This document shows positions 1-5,883 of a stretch of DNA of 6,170 nucleotides, in pieces. Made by a program: the position numbers and the translations under genes. The stretch comes from Mycobacterium sp. (GTDB lineage Bacteria; Actinomycetota; Actinomycetes; Mycobacteriales; Mycobacteriaceae), in contig JAHFVB010000320.1 in assembly GCA_023264755.1 (NCBI GenBank), positions 1-6,170 on the forward strand, given 5' to 3'. Each line of letters starts with the position of its first letter. Position 1 is the first letter of the stretch. The notes beneath the pieces are model-generated. The model searched no databases, was not told where the DNA came from, and saw only the letters and a program-made list of their open reading frames with translations.

Positions 1-885
1 CTGGACACCTTCGTCGACGCCCTCAAGGACAGCAATCAGCAGATCGTCGAATTCGAGCACCGCTTGGCCACCCTGTCCAGTGTGCTGAACGACAACCGGT
101 CGGATCTGGATGCCGCATTGTCCGACCTCTCAGTTGCCGTCGGCGACGTTCAGCGGTTCATCGCGGGCAGCAGGGACCAGACCTCCGAACAAGTTCAGCG
201 GCTGGCCAACGTGACCCAGACTCTGGTCGATCATCGTTTCGATCTGGAGAACATCCTGCACGTCACTCCCAACGCACTGGCCAACGGCTACAACATCTAC
301 AACCCGGACACGGGTAGCGGCATCGGCTCGTTCTCGCTGCAGAACTTCGCCAATCCGCTGCACTTGATCTGCGGCGCGATCGGCTCGCTCGAGAACGTCA
401 CCGCACCCGAATCGGCGAAGTTGTGTGCCCAACAGTTTGGACCGGCGCTGAACTCGGCGAGGTTGAACTTCCCTCCAGTACCGATAAATCCGTACCTGGC
501 CAAGTCCGCCAGCCCCGGCAACATCATCTACACCGACCCGGGCCTGGCTCCCGACGGAAACGGACCGAGCGTCAGCCCACCCGAAGTTCCGCCGGCGGTT
601 TCCGCGTACACCGGCTTGGCCACCGACCCCTACCCCGCGCCCGCCCCGGGCTCCGGCTGGACTCCCGCGGTAGCACCCGGTCCCTCCGCACCCGACCACC
701 TGCCGGCGCAGCCCTCCCCCGCGCTGTATCCGGGGGCACCCGTACCGCCTGCACCCCCCAGCGTCGACCAGCTCCTACTTCCTGCTGAATCCCCGGCACC
801 ACCGCCTACCGGCGGCTCCCCAGCGGGGCCGGGTCCGGATGCTGGAAACCCCCCACCTAGCCCCAGAGGGACAACACAGCCGTGA
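1..885 (+). CDS. mceD: MceD, C-terminal part (mce transport complex subunit), 5' end outside window
   Basis: The reading frame is open from the first base to TGA at 883-885 and gives 294 residues. The true start lies upstream; an internal TTG at 64 is not the start. The visible part begins in an amphipathic, probably helical region typical of the long coiled stretch after the MCE domain. Next comes a conserved-looking segment with two cysteines (motifs 'NPLHLICGAIG' and 'SAKLCAQQFGPAL'), then 'INPYLAKSASPGNIIYTDP', and from about residue 180 a tail rich in Pro, Ala, Ser and Gly. This order, together with its place directly before mceE, fits MceD; the MCE domain itself is not in the window. 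In the family, MceA-F subunits form a lipid-conducting tunnel anchored in the inner membrane and feeding a YrbE/MceG-type ABC importer. The stop overlaps the mceE GTG, which suggests translational coupling. Family membership is firm; the substrate is unknown. Confidence 0.9.
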   Translation: MDTFVDALKDSNQQIVEFEHRLATLSSVLNDNRSDLDAALSDLSVAVGDVQRFIAGSRDQTSEQVQRLANVTQTLVDHRFDLENILHVTPNALANGYNIYNPDTGSGIGSFSLQNFANPLHLICGAIGSLENVTAPESAKLCAQQFGPALNSARLNFPPVPINPYLAKSASPGNIIYTDPGLAPDGNGPSVSPPEVPPAVSAYTGLATDPYPAPAPGSGWTPAVAPGPSAPDHLPAQPSPALYPGAPVPPAPPSVDQLLLPAESPAPPPTGGSPAGPGPDAGNPPPSPRGTTQP

Positions 886-2090
886 CCCGTCAACGCAACC
901 CAAGTCGCGCGATCGTGCTCGGCGCAATCACCGCGCTGGCCACGGCCGGCTGCGCATTCCAGGGAGTGAACTCGTTGCCGCTGCCGGGCGCCGTCGGGCG
1001 GGGTTCGGATGCGGCGGTCTATCACGTGGAGCTCGCCAACGTTGGCACTCTGGAATCGAATTCACCCGTGATGATCGACGATGTCGTCGTCGGCAGTGTG
1101 GGCGAGCTGACCGTCGACGGCTGGCACGCCAATGTCGAGATATCGGTGAAACCAGGTGTGGCGATACCGGCCAACGCCGTGGCCACCGTAGGTCAGACCA
1201 GTGTGCTCGGCTCCATGCATCTCGCCCTCGACCCGCCCGCCGGCCAGCCTCCGGCGGGGCGATTGCCCACGGGCGGAACCATCCCGCTGGCCAGCTCGTC
1301 GACCTACCCCTCGGCCGAGCAGACCTTGGCTTCGTTGGCAGCCGTCGTCAACGGTGGAGGGCTGGGCCAGCTCGGCGACATCATTCACAGCTTCAATGCG
1401 GCACTCTCCGGGCGTGAGGAAGGGATTCGCGATCTCATCACCCGGCTCGACCAATTCTTGATCACGTTGAACCAGCAGCGCGACCACATCGTGTCGTCGA
1501 TTCGTGCCCTGGATCGGCTTGCTGGCACCTTGGCCGCAGGCAGTGACACCATTGCGAACGCGCTGAACGTGATTCCACCGGCCTTGGACGTGCTCGTCAA
1601 GGAACAGCCGCGGATCACCGCGGCGTTGGAGAAGCTTCGCGCCTTCAGCGATACCACCACCGGGCTCGTCGACGACACGCAGGCAGACCTCGTTCGGAAC
1701 TTGACGAACTTGGCGCCCACTCTGCGGTCCCTGGCAGACGTAGGCCCCGACCTCGACATGGCCGTTGCTTACGCGACGACGTTCCCCTTGAACCAAAACT
1801 TCATCGACCGAGCCGTCAGAGGCGACTACGTCAACCTCTACACGGTATTCGACCTCACGGTTCCGCGGTTGAAGCGAACCTTGCTGCTCGGCACCCGCTT
1901 TGGAGAGGAGGGACTGCCCCTGGTACCGGCTCCGGGAGACCCCGCGTACCTCAACTACACCTACGACCCGCTCGGGGTCGGGGTCGCCCCACCATCGGAG
2001 CTCCCTGCCCCACCACCCGGGCCGCCCATGCCTTCAGTCGACTCGGCGCCGACACCATCGGCGGCATCACCCGGTGAAGCAGGAGGATAG
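882..2090 (+). CDS. mceE: MceE, MCE-family lipoprotein (LprK/LprN type)
   Basis: A 402-aa protein starting at GTG 882, inside the last codons of mceD (4-bp GTGA overlap). A weak purine-rich RBS (AGAGGG, 865-870) lies 11 nt upstream, so coupling to mceD is likely. The N-terminus is a lipoprotein signal: basic residues, a hydrophobic stretch from about residue 10, and the lipobox TAGC with Cys24 as the lipidated residue. Thr at -3 is a less usual lipobox residue but allowed, and Cys24 is the only cysteine. 'GVNSLPLPG' follows, a family hallmark, then an MCE domain at about residues 45-118 ('SPVMIDDVVVGSV', 'IPANAVATVGQTSVLGSMHL'). Residues 140-300 look alpha-helical and form the tunnel-lining part in known MCE structures. 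The last 50 residues are Pro-rich. In the complex the E subunit is the lipid-anchored member. The helical segment seems from memory closer to Mce3E/Mce5E-type than Mce1E, but I do not assign a paralogue number. Confidence 0.95.
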   Translation: MTRQRNPSRAIVLGAITALATAGCAFQGVNSLPLPGAVGRGSDAAVYHVELANVGTLESNSPVMIDDVVVGSVGELTVDGWHANVEISVKPGVAIPANAVATVGQTSVLGSMHLALDPPAGQPPAGRLPTGGTIPLASSSTYPSAEQTLASLAAVVNGGGLGQLGDIIHSFNAALSGREEGIRDLITRLDQFLITLNQQRDHIVSSIRALDRLAGTLAAGSDTIANALNVIPPALDVLVKEQPRITAALEKLRAFSDTTTGLVDDTQADLVRNLTNLAPTLRSLADVGPDLDMAVAYATTFPLNQNFIDRAVRGDYVNLYTVFDLTVPRLKRTLLLGTRFGEEGLPLVPAPGDPAYLNYTYDPLGVGVAPPSELPAPPPGPPMPSVDSAPTPSAASPGEAGG

Positions 2091-3686
2091 ATGCTCACCA
2101 GATTCATCCGAATTCAGTTGGCACTCTTCACGATTGCGGCCATAGCGGGCTTGGCCATCATGCTGATTTCTTATATTCAGCTTCCGACGCTCATCGGTCT
2201 GGGGCGAATCACCGTGACGCTCGAACTGCCGGCCGCCGGTGGCTTGTACCGGTTCGCCAACGTGACGTATCGCGGGCTTCAGGTCGGCAAGGTCACCGAC
2301 GTCCGCTTGGTCTCCGGCGGGGCGGAAGCTACCTTGACCCTCGATACCTCACCCCGAATTCCGGCTGATCTCGCCGCCGAAGTGCGCAGCGTCTCGGCGG
2401 TGGGCGAACAGTACGTGGAGCTACGACCGCGAACCGGCTCGGGCCCTTACCTCGCCAACGGTTCGGTTATCGCGTTGAAGGACAGCAAGATTCCGCAGCA
2501 GGTCGGCCCCATGCTCGATCGGGTCAGCGCTCTGGTCGGCAGCATCCCGAAGGAAAGGGTGCGCACGCTACTCGGCGAATCGTTCGCAGCCTTCAACGGC
2601 GCAGGATATGACCTTGGCTCGCTGATCGATTCATCGTCGACACTTGCTGGCGACCTCAACGGTGTCGCCCAGCAGACTTCGAGTCTGATCGAGAACTCCG
2701 CGCCGCTGCTGGACACGCAGGCGGAGACATCCGATGCCATCCGCACCTGGACGCGCAGCCTGGCCGGGATCTCGGACGAATTGGTGAAGAACGACCCAGA
2801 GCTGCGGACGATCTTGCAGAGGGGCCCTGGCGCCGCCGACGAAGCCGCCCGCATGTTCAACCAACTCAAGCCGACGTTGCCGATCTTGCTCGCCAATCTG
2901 ACGACGGTCGGACAGATCGGAGTGACCTACCACCCCTCGTTGCAGCAGATGCTCGTACTACTTCCACCGTTCGTCGCCGCAATCCAAACCATTGGGCTGC
3001 CGTCGAACAACCCGACCGGGTATCCACAAGGCGACTTCAGCCTCACCGTCAACGATCCACCGGCCTGCACGGTCGGCTTCCTGCCACCGTCGGCGTGGCG
3101 GTCCCCCGCCGACACCTCGGACATCGACACTCCCGACGGGCTCTACTGCAAGCTGCCCCAGGACGCTCCCGTCTCGGTTCGCGGCGCCCGCAACTACCCG
3201 TGCATGGCAGTGCCCGGCAAACGCGCACCGACGGTGCAGCAATGCAATAGTGACAAACCATATGAACCGCTGGCCATGCGCCAACACGTACTCGGACCAA
3301 ACCCCTTCGACCCCAACCTCATCGCGCAAGGCATACCCCCCGAGAATCGAGGCGGAGGACCCAATTCGGGTTTGTACGCACCAGTGGAGGGGACGGCGCC
3401 GGTGCCGGAGTCTGCCCCGCCGCCGGTGAGGCCGTCGGGTGGCGCGCTCGCGCCCACGCCGCAGGACGCACCTGCGGCGCCAGCTCAGCCCGCTCCGTCC
3501 AGCGTCGACCCGCCGTCCATGACTCCAAGCGGATTCGAAGGCAAGGAAGCTACCGGGATTCCGCCCGTTGCCGTTGCTCAGTACGACCCACGAACGGGCA
3601 GCTACGTCACCTCGGCAGGACGCTTCGTACAGTCGGATCTCGCTCGTCCCGCGCCTACGTCGTGGACCGAGCTACTTCCCAAATAG
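2091..3686 (+). CDS. mceF: MceF, MCE-family subunit with N-terminal membrane anchor
   Basis: A 531-aa protein in the usual MceF size range. The ATG at 2091 directly follows the mceE TAG and has an ideal AGGAGG Shine-Dalgarno at 2081-2086, so the start is well supported. A single membrane anchor spans about residues 10-32 and leads into 'LPTLIGLGRITVTLELP'. The MCE domain covers about 39-115, with the signature 'GGLYRFANVTYRGLQVGKV'. A long helical region follows to about residue 300. A region with four cysteines (326, 353, 371, 385; motifs 'FLPPSAWRSPADT', 'DTPDGLYCK', 'VRGARNYPCMAVPGKRAPT') matches what I know of MceC/MceF proteins and may carry two disulfides outside the membrane. A Pro/Ala-rich linker (about 420-485) leads to a conserved-style end, 'YDPRTGSYVTSAGRF'. 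It is the last mce gene here and belongs to the same transport complex as MceD and MceE. Confidence 0.95.
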   Translation: MLTRFIRIQLALFTIAAIAGLAIMLISYIQLPTLIGLGRITVTLELPAAGGLYRFANVTYRGLQVGKVTDVRLVSGGAEATLTLDTSPRIPADLAAEVRSVSAVGEQYVELRPRTGSGPYLANGSVIALKDSKIPQQVGPMLDRVSALVGSIPKERVRTLLGESFAAFNGAGYDLGSLIDSSSTLAGDLNGVAQQTSSLIENSAPLLDTQAETSDAIRTWTRSLAGISDELVKNDPELRTILQRGPGAADEAARMFNQLKPTLPILLANLTTVGQIGVTYHPSLQQMLVLLPPFVAAIQTIGLPSNNPTGYPQGDFSLTVNDPPACTVGFLPPSAWRSPADTSDIDTPDGLYCKLPQDAPVSVRGARNYPCMAVPGKRAPTVQQCNSDKPYEPLAMRQHVLGPNPFDPNLIAQGIPPENRGGGPNSGLYAPVEGTAPVPESAPPPVRPSGGALAPTPQDAPAAPAQPAPSSVDPPSMTPSGFEGKEATGIPPVAVAQYDPRTGSYVTSAGRFVQSDLARPAPTSWTELLPK

Positions 3687-3703
3687 GGTGGACGACACCT
3701 CGA

Positions 3704-4258
3704 TCAGGCAAGCTTCACCAGCTTCAACGGCAATCGAATTGCCAACCACTGGTTAACTCCACACGCTCCACTGACCCCGATGGTGGTGTCCAACCCGGCG
3801 AAGATCGGCGATCCCGACGACACCTGACCTCCGGCATCAACCGGGTAGAACGTGTATGTCTGCTTGCCCTGCGAAGAACTGCCATCCGGGCACTGCTGCC
3901 AGCCCTCGATCGTCCGTCGGACGTACCAAAGTCCGTTGCCATTGGTGATGGGCGCACTCCAACCCTGATCGCTCGTCACTTCGCCAGTGCACTGCTCCGG
4001 TCCGGTACACGTCGTCTCGACCGTCCAGGTGGCGACGACGGTTGGCACGTCCTGGTAAACATCGTTTCTGGTGGCCCACTCGCCGTTGGAGGTCACCCGG
4101 TACACCCCGTCGATCTCCCAATTGCCCTCTGCTCGAGCGGCAATCGCCATCGTCGCGGTAAGCGTCGCGACCATCGCAAGCAATGCGCCACACCTCGATC
4201 CGTAGTGCAGCCAGAGCCGTCGCGGCTGCGGCGGCGTCTGCTCGCCGAATGCGTTCAT
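3704..4258 (-). CDS. Exported protein of unknown function with four cysteines in the mature part
   Basis: A 184-aa protein starting at the ATG at 4258, which has a textbook ribosome-binding site. The N-terminus is an export signal: a positively charged start (RR at 13-14), a hydrophobic core at about 24-41, and a likely signal peptidase site after 'ARA' at residue 43. The RR pair in 'PRRLWL' loosely recalls a Tat signal, but Sec export is as likely. The mature part of about 141 residues is rich in Thr, Gly, Trp and Tyr and has Cys at 84, 90, 123 and 166, enough for two disulfides. Notable motifs are 'YRVTSNGEWATRN', 'EVTSDQGWSAPI' and 'LWYVRR'. It resembles, from memory, small secreted actinobacterial proteins without known function. 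It has no lipobox, membrane anchor or catalytic motif I recognise. Its stop converges on mceF with a 17-bp gap, so any link to lipid uptake is only positional. Confidence 0.85.
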   Translation of the reverse strand: MNAFGEQTPPQPRRLWLHYGSRCGALLAMVATLTATMAIAARAEGNWEIDGVYRVTSNGEWATRNDVYQDVPTVVATWTVETTCTGPEQCTGEVTSDQGWSAPITNGNGLWYVRRTIEGWQQCPDGSSSQGKQTYTFYPVDAGGQVSSGSPIFAGLDTTIGVSGACGVNQWLAIRLPLKLVKLA

Positions 4259-4265
4259 GACCTCT

Positions 4266-4274
4266 TCACCTCCT
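4266..4274 (-). promoter_or_regulatory. Ribosome-binding site of the exported protein gene
   Basis: On the minus strand this reads AGGAGGTGA, fully complementary to the 16S rRNA 3' end, 7 nt before the ATG at 4258. It fixes the start codon and predicts strong translation. Confidence 0.85.
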
Positions 4275-4317
4275 CGACCGGGATCGAATGTCGAAATCAG
4301 CCAACGTCAGCGAAATT

Positions 4318-4336
4318 CCTCAGCCCCACGCTGAGG
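4318..4336 (-). promoter_or_regulatory. Perfect 7-bp hairpin in the presumed leader of the exported protein gene
   Basis: Arms CCTCAGC (4318-4324) and GCTGAGG (4330-4336) enclose 5 nt. On the minus strand the hairpin ends 59 nt before the ATG at 4258 and is followed by AATTTCG. It could be a leader hairpin of the exported protein gene, part of a weak terminator for the upstream oxidoreductase gene, or a DNA-binding site. I found no convincing promoter nearby to decide between these. Confidence 0.4.
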
Positions 4337-4394
4337 CTGCTTGCCGCCCTATTGGGATGCCCGCCACAACCCCTTCCCGCAGCCCGCCACGCAC

Positions 4395-4422
4395 CGGTAG
4401 GCTATCGATCGATAGCTTACCG
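4395..4422. promoter_or_regulatory. 28-bp near-perfect palindrome, candidate operator (TetR-like spacing)
   Basis: Thirteen of fourteen symmetric base pairs match; only the pair 4400/4417 (G/T) does not. The inner 16 bp GCTATCGATCGATAGC are perfectly palindromic and have no loop, so this is more likely a site for a dimeric DNA-binding protein than an RNA hairpin. It lies 137 bp upstream of the exported protein gene, within the 262-bp gap after the oxidoreductase gene. The length and symmetry suit TetR-family repressors, but no regulator gene is in the window and the sequence matches no operator I can name. Confidence 0.55.
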
Positions 4423-4466
4423 CCGCGACGGCGCAATTCCTCGCGAATTCCGTACTCGATCAACCG

Positions 4467-4495
4467 GTCACGGCAGGCCCGCGTCAGCCCGTGAC
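4467..4495 (-). terminator. Possible terminator hairpin of the oxidoreductase gene
   Basis: Arms GTCACGG (4467-4473) and CCGTGAC (4489-4495) form a perfect 7-bp stem with a 15-nt loop, beginning 25 nt past the oxidoreductase stop codon at 4521. No U-run follows. Mycobacterial terminators often lack one, so this remains possible but weak; it may equally be a spaced binding site. Confidence 0.3.
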
Positions 4496-4520
4496 GAGCC
4501 AGCCGAACCGAGCGGATGGG

Positions 4521-5648
4521 TCAAAAGACTCGGTTACCTTCGCGATTGGGCCGCAGCGACCCGTACGCCGGCGTGAGTGGCAGGTGCAGAGCGTCGACAA
4601 TGCCCGGCTCGGCCTCCACCACCCACGGGATGGCGTTGAGCACTCGCATCCCGGTGGCCAGCAGGCCCTGGTTGCTGGTGTGCTCCTCGGGGTGGAAGCC
4701 GACCTGGAACTCGCAGTCGATGCTCGGCTCACCTTCGATGATGACGCGCCAGATACCGTCGGTGTCGCCGGCGCGACCCTTCGGCCACTCGGGGGCGAGG
4801 TCGTCGGCCATTCTGTCGACGTGCTCGATGGTGACGACCTCTTGGCCGTCCTTCACGCCGATGCAGCGCGACCAGACCGCGCCCGCGGTTCCCGGCTCGA
4901 CGACTACCGAGGCGGTCTCGATGCGACGAGGCGAGGGCGAGAATTCACAGGACTCGCGGATCTCGTCGAGCTCGACGCCAAGCGCGTCGGCGACCATGGT
5001 GACCGCAGCACCCCACCCGACGGTGATCGCTCCCGGAATGCGCAGCCCACCTTCGTAGTCCAGTGGCTTTCCAAGTCCGAACATCTCGTGCACCTCGAAT
5101 GCGACCGGATACTCCGAGTAGTTGGTGATCTCGAAACCTCGGATCGAGTACACGGTGTGTGACATCGACGCCAGCGCGATGGGCAGCAGATCGCAACCGA
5201 AGCCCGGTTCGATGCCCGAGGAGAACAACGAAGCGTTGCCCTCCTTGGCCGCCTCGACGATGGGGCCGGTGTAGCGCGCGGACAGCGACCCACGTTGGTA
5301 GACCAAGCCCGCGATGGAGGTGGTCACCACGTTCTTGCCGGCGCGCAGAATCTTGCAGTAGTCGTCGCGCGCCTCCTTCGGCCGCGAGGTGCCTGGGCCG
5401 ACGTAGATCACCGCGTCGGCGTCCGAGGCCAGCAACTCCTCGGCGTCGTCGGTGGCCAAGATTCCCACCGGATCGATGCCGGCGAGGGTGCCGGCGTCCT
5501 GACCGACCTTGGCTGGCGAATGGACCCACACCCCGACGAGTTCCAGGTTTGGCCTGTCCATGATGGTACGGATCGCATAGCCACCGATCGTTCCCGTCGC
5601 CCACACGATCACTTTGTACCGCTTGCCATTTGACAACGGGTCACTCAT
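4521..5648 (-). CDS. Dihydrodipicolinate-reductase-like / amine-dehydrogenase-like NAD(P)-dependent oxidoreductase
   Basis: A 375-aa protein. The ATG at 5648 is chosen because AAGGAG lies 6 nt upstream and the protein then begins just before the Rossmann fold. The frame stays open upstream to 6056, but that part reads as Arg/Ser/Pro-rich low-complexity sequence. The nucleotide-binding fold starts at about residue 11 with 'YKVIVWATGTIGGYAIR', followed by 'LELVGVWVHSPAKVGQDAG'. 'DADAVIYVGPG' and 'LRAGKNVVTT' are typical next strands. 'SGIEPGFGCDLLPIAL' (144-159) and 'EVHEMFGLGKPLDY' mark the second domain. This fits the group often annotated as dihydrodipicolinate reductase or NAD(P)H-dependent amine dehydrogenase, related to 2,4-diaminopentanoate dehydrogenase. 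It is about 100 residues longer than true DapB and lacks obvious DapB substrate motifs, so lysine biosynthesis is unlikely. The substrate is unknown. It lies 235 bp downstream of the DUF1214-like gene on the same strand and may be co-transcribed. Confidence 0.85.
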   Translation of the reverse strand: MSDPLSNGKRYKVIVWATGTIGGYAIRTIMDRPNLELVGVWVHSPAKVGQDAGTLAGIDPVGILATDDAEELLASDADAVIYVGPGTSRPKEARDDYCKILRAGKNVVTTSIAGLVYQRGSLSARYTGPIVEAAKEGNASLFSSGIEPGFGCDLLPIALASMSHTVYSIRGFEITNYSEYPVAFEVHEMFGLGKPLDYEGGLRIPGAITVGWGAAVTMVADALGVELDEIRESCEFSPSPRRIETASVVVEPGTAGAVWSRCIGVKDGQEVVTIEHVDRMADDLAPEWPKGRAGDTDGIWRVIIEGEPSIDCEFQVGFHPEEHTSNQGLLATGMRVLNAIPWVVEAEPGIVDALHLPLTPAYGSLRPNREGNRVF

Positions 5649-5654
5649 CTTGTG

Positions 5655-5660
5655 CTCCTT
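5655..5660 (-). promoter_or_regulatory. Ribosome-binding site of the oxidoreductase gene
   Basis: AAGGAG on the minus strand, 6 nt before the ATG at 5648. It decides the start codon against the longer open frame that runs to 6056. It lies 4 nt downstream of an 8-bp hairpin whose loop (UCCUU) is complementary to it. Confidence 0.8.
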
Positions 5661-5664
5661 CACC

Positions 5665-5685
5665 GAACTGCGAAGGACGCAGTTC
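5665..5685 (-). promoter_or_regulatory. Perfect 8-bp inverted repeat just upstream of the oxidoreductase RBS
   Basis: Arms GAACTGCG (5665-5672) and CGCAGTTC (5678-5685) are perfect with a 5-nt centre. As DNA this has the form of a repressor operator close to the start of the gene. As minus-strand RNA it is a stable hairpin ending 4 nt before the Shine-Dalgarno, with loop UCCUU that matches AAGGA of that site. An AT-richer stretch at 5686-5700 just upstream (minus strand: TATACG, then CAGTAT) could contain a -10 element, but there is no clear -35. Confidence 0.5.
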
Positions 5686-5737
5686 ATACTGGACGTATAC
5701 GAGCCCGCCTTAGCGGAGCTGTGGGCCCGTCCCTCGC

Positions 5738-5826
5738 CCGACGGAGGTGACATGGCCAACTTGGCCGGCCCACTGCGACTTCCGAGGCTGGGCCCTCCCC
5801 CGGCCGAAGCCCGGCACCTCCGTCGG
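5738..5826 (-). ncRNA. Candidate structured RNA element: 12-bp closing stem with three internal hairpins
   Basis: The outer arms CCGACGGAGGTG (5738-5749) and CACCTCCGTCGG (5815-5826) are a perfect 12-bp inverted repeat. Between them lie three non-overlapping hairpins: GGCCAA/TTGGCC (5754-5759 and 5761-5766), GGCCCA/TGGGCC (5767-5772 and 5789-5794), and on the minus strand CC-g-GGC closed by a UUCG loop with GCC-g-GG (5814-5799, one G/G mismatch). Only two linkers of 4 nt are unpaired in the junction. The C(UUCG)G loop exists only on the minus strand, the strand of both flanking genes. It could be a cis-regulatory leader of the oxidoreductase gene, a 3' UTR structure of the DUF1214-like gene, or a small mobile repeat. 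The first hairpin with its 1-nt loop is better suited to DNA than RNA. High GC makes chance pairing easy, so the ncRNA label is tentative. Confidence 0.35.
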
Positions 5827-5838
5827 CTGGACGACGCC

Positions 5839-5870
5839 GATGGCCGACGGCGCGGACGCCGCCGACCATC
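5839..5870 (-). terminator. Probable terminator hairpin of the DUF1214-like gene
   Basis: Arms 5839-5852 and 5857-5870 enclose a 4-nt loop. On the plus strand two of the fourteen pairs are mismatches (C/A at 5844/5865, A/C at 5847/5862). On the minus strand both become G-U wobbles, giving a fully paired 14-bp stem with loop UCCG, a UNCG-type tetraloop. The structure begins 13 nt after the TAG at 5884-5886. No U-run follows, so it may act as a U-less terminator or as an RNA 3'-end stabiliser. Confidence 0.5.
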
Positions 5871-5883
5871 CGGTCGATCCTTC

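Noticed and set aside
1062..1796. 244-aa minus-strand open frame inside mceE
   Set aside because: It is antisense to a clear mceE, and its composition is that of a shadow frame.
3687..3699. GGTG/CACC hairpin right after mceF as a terminator
   Set aside because: The stem is only 4 bp and no U-run follows; this is expected by chance.
3729..3754. Adjacent small inverted repeats (GGCAAT/ATTGCC and AACCA/TGGTT)
   Set aside because: They fall within the coding end of the exported protein gene and are short. They could help end the mceF transcript, but the evidence is too thin to list.
3662..4576. 304-aa plus-strand open frame over the exported protein gene
   Set aside because: It is opposite a gene with a signal peptide, a perfect RBS and conserved-style motifs; its own translation is Arg-rich and featureless.
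4491..5162. 223-aa plus-strand open frame
   Set aside because: It is antisense to the well-supported oxidoreductase gene, lacks an RBS and has no family-like motifs.
5738..5826. Reading the 12-bp inverted repeat as ends of an insertion sequence or MITE with target duplication
   Set aside because: The bases outside the two arms do not form a direct repeat, and no transposase is present. A repeat element without target duplication is not excluded.
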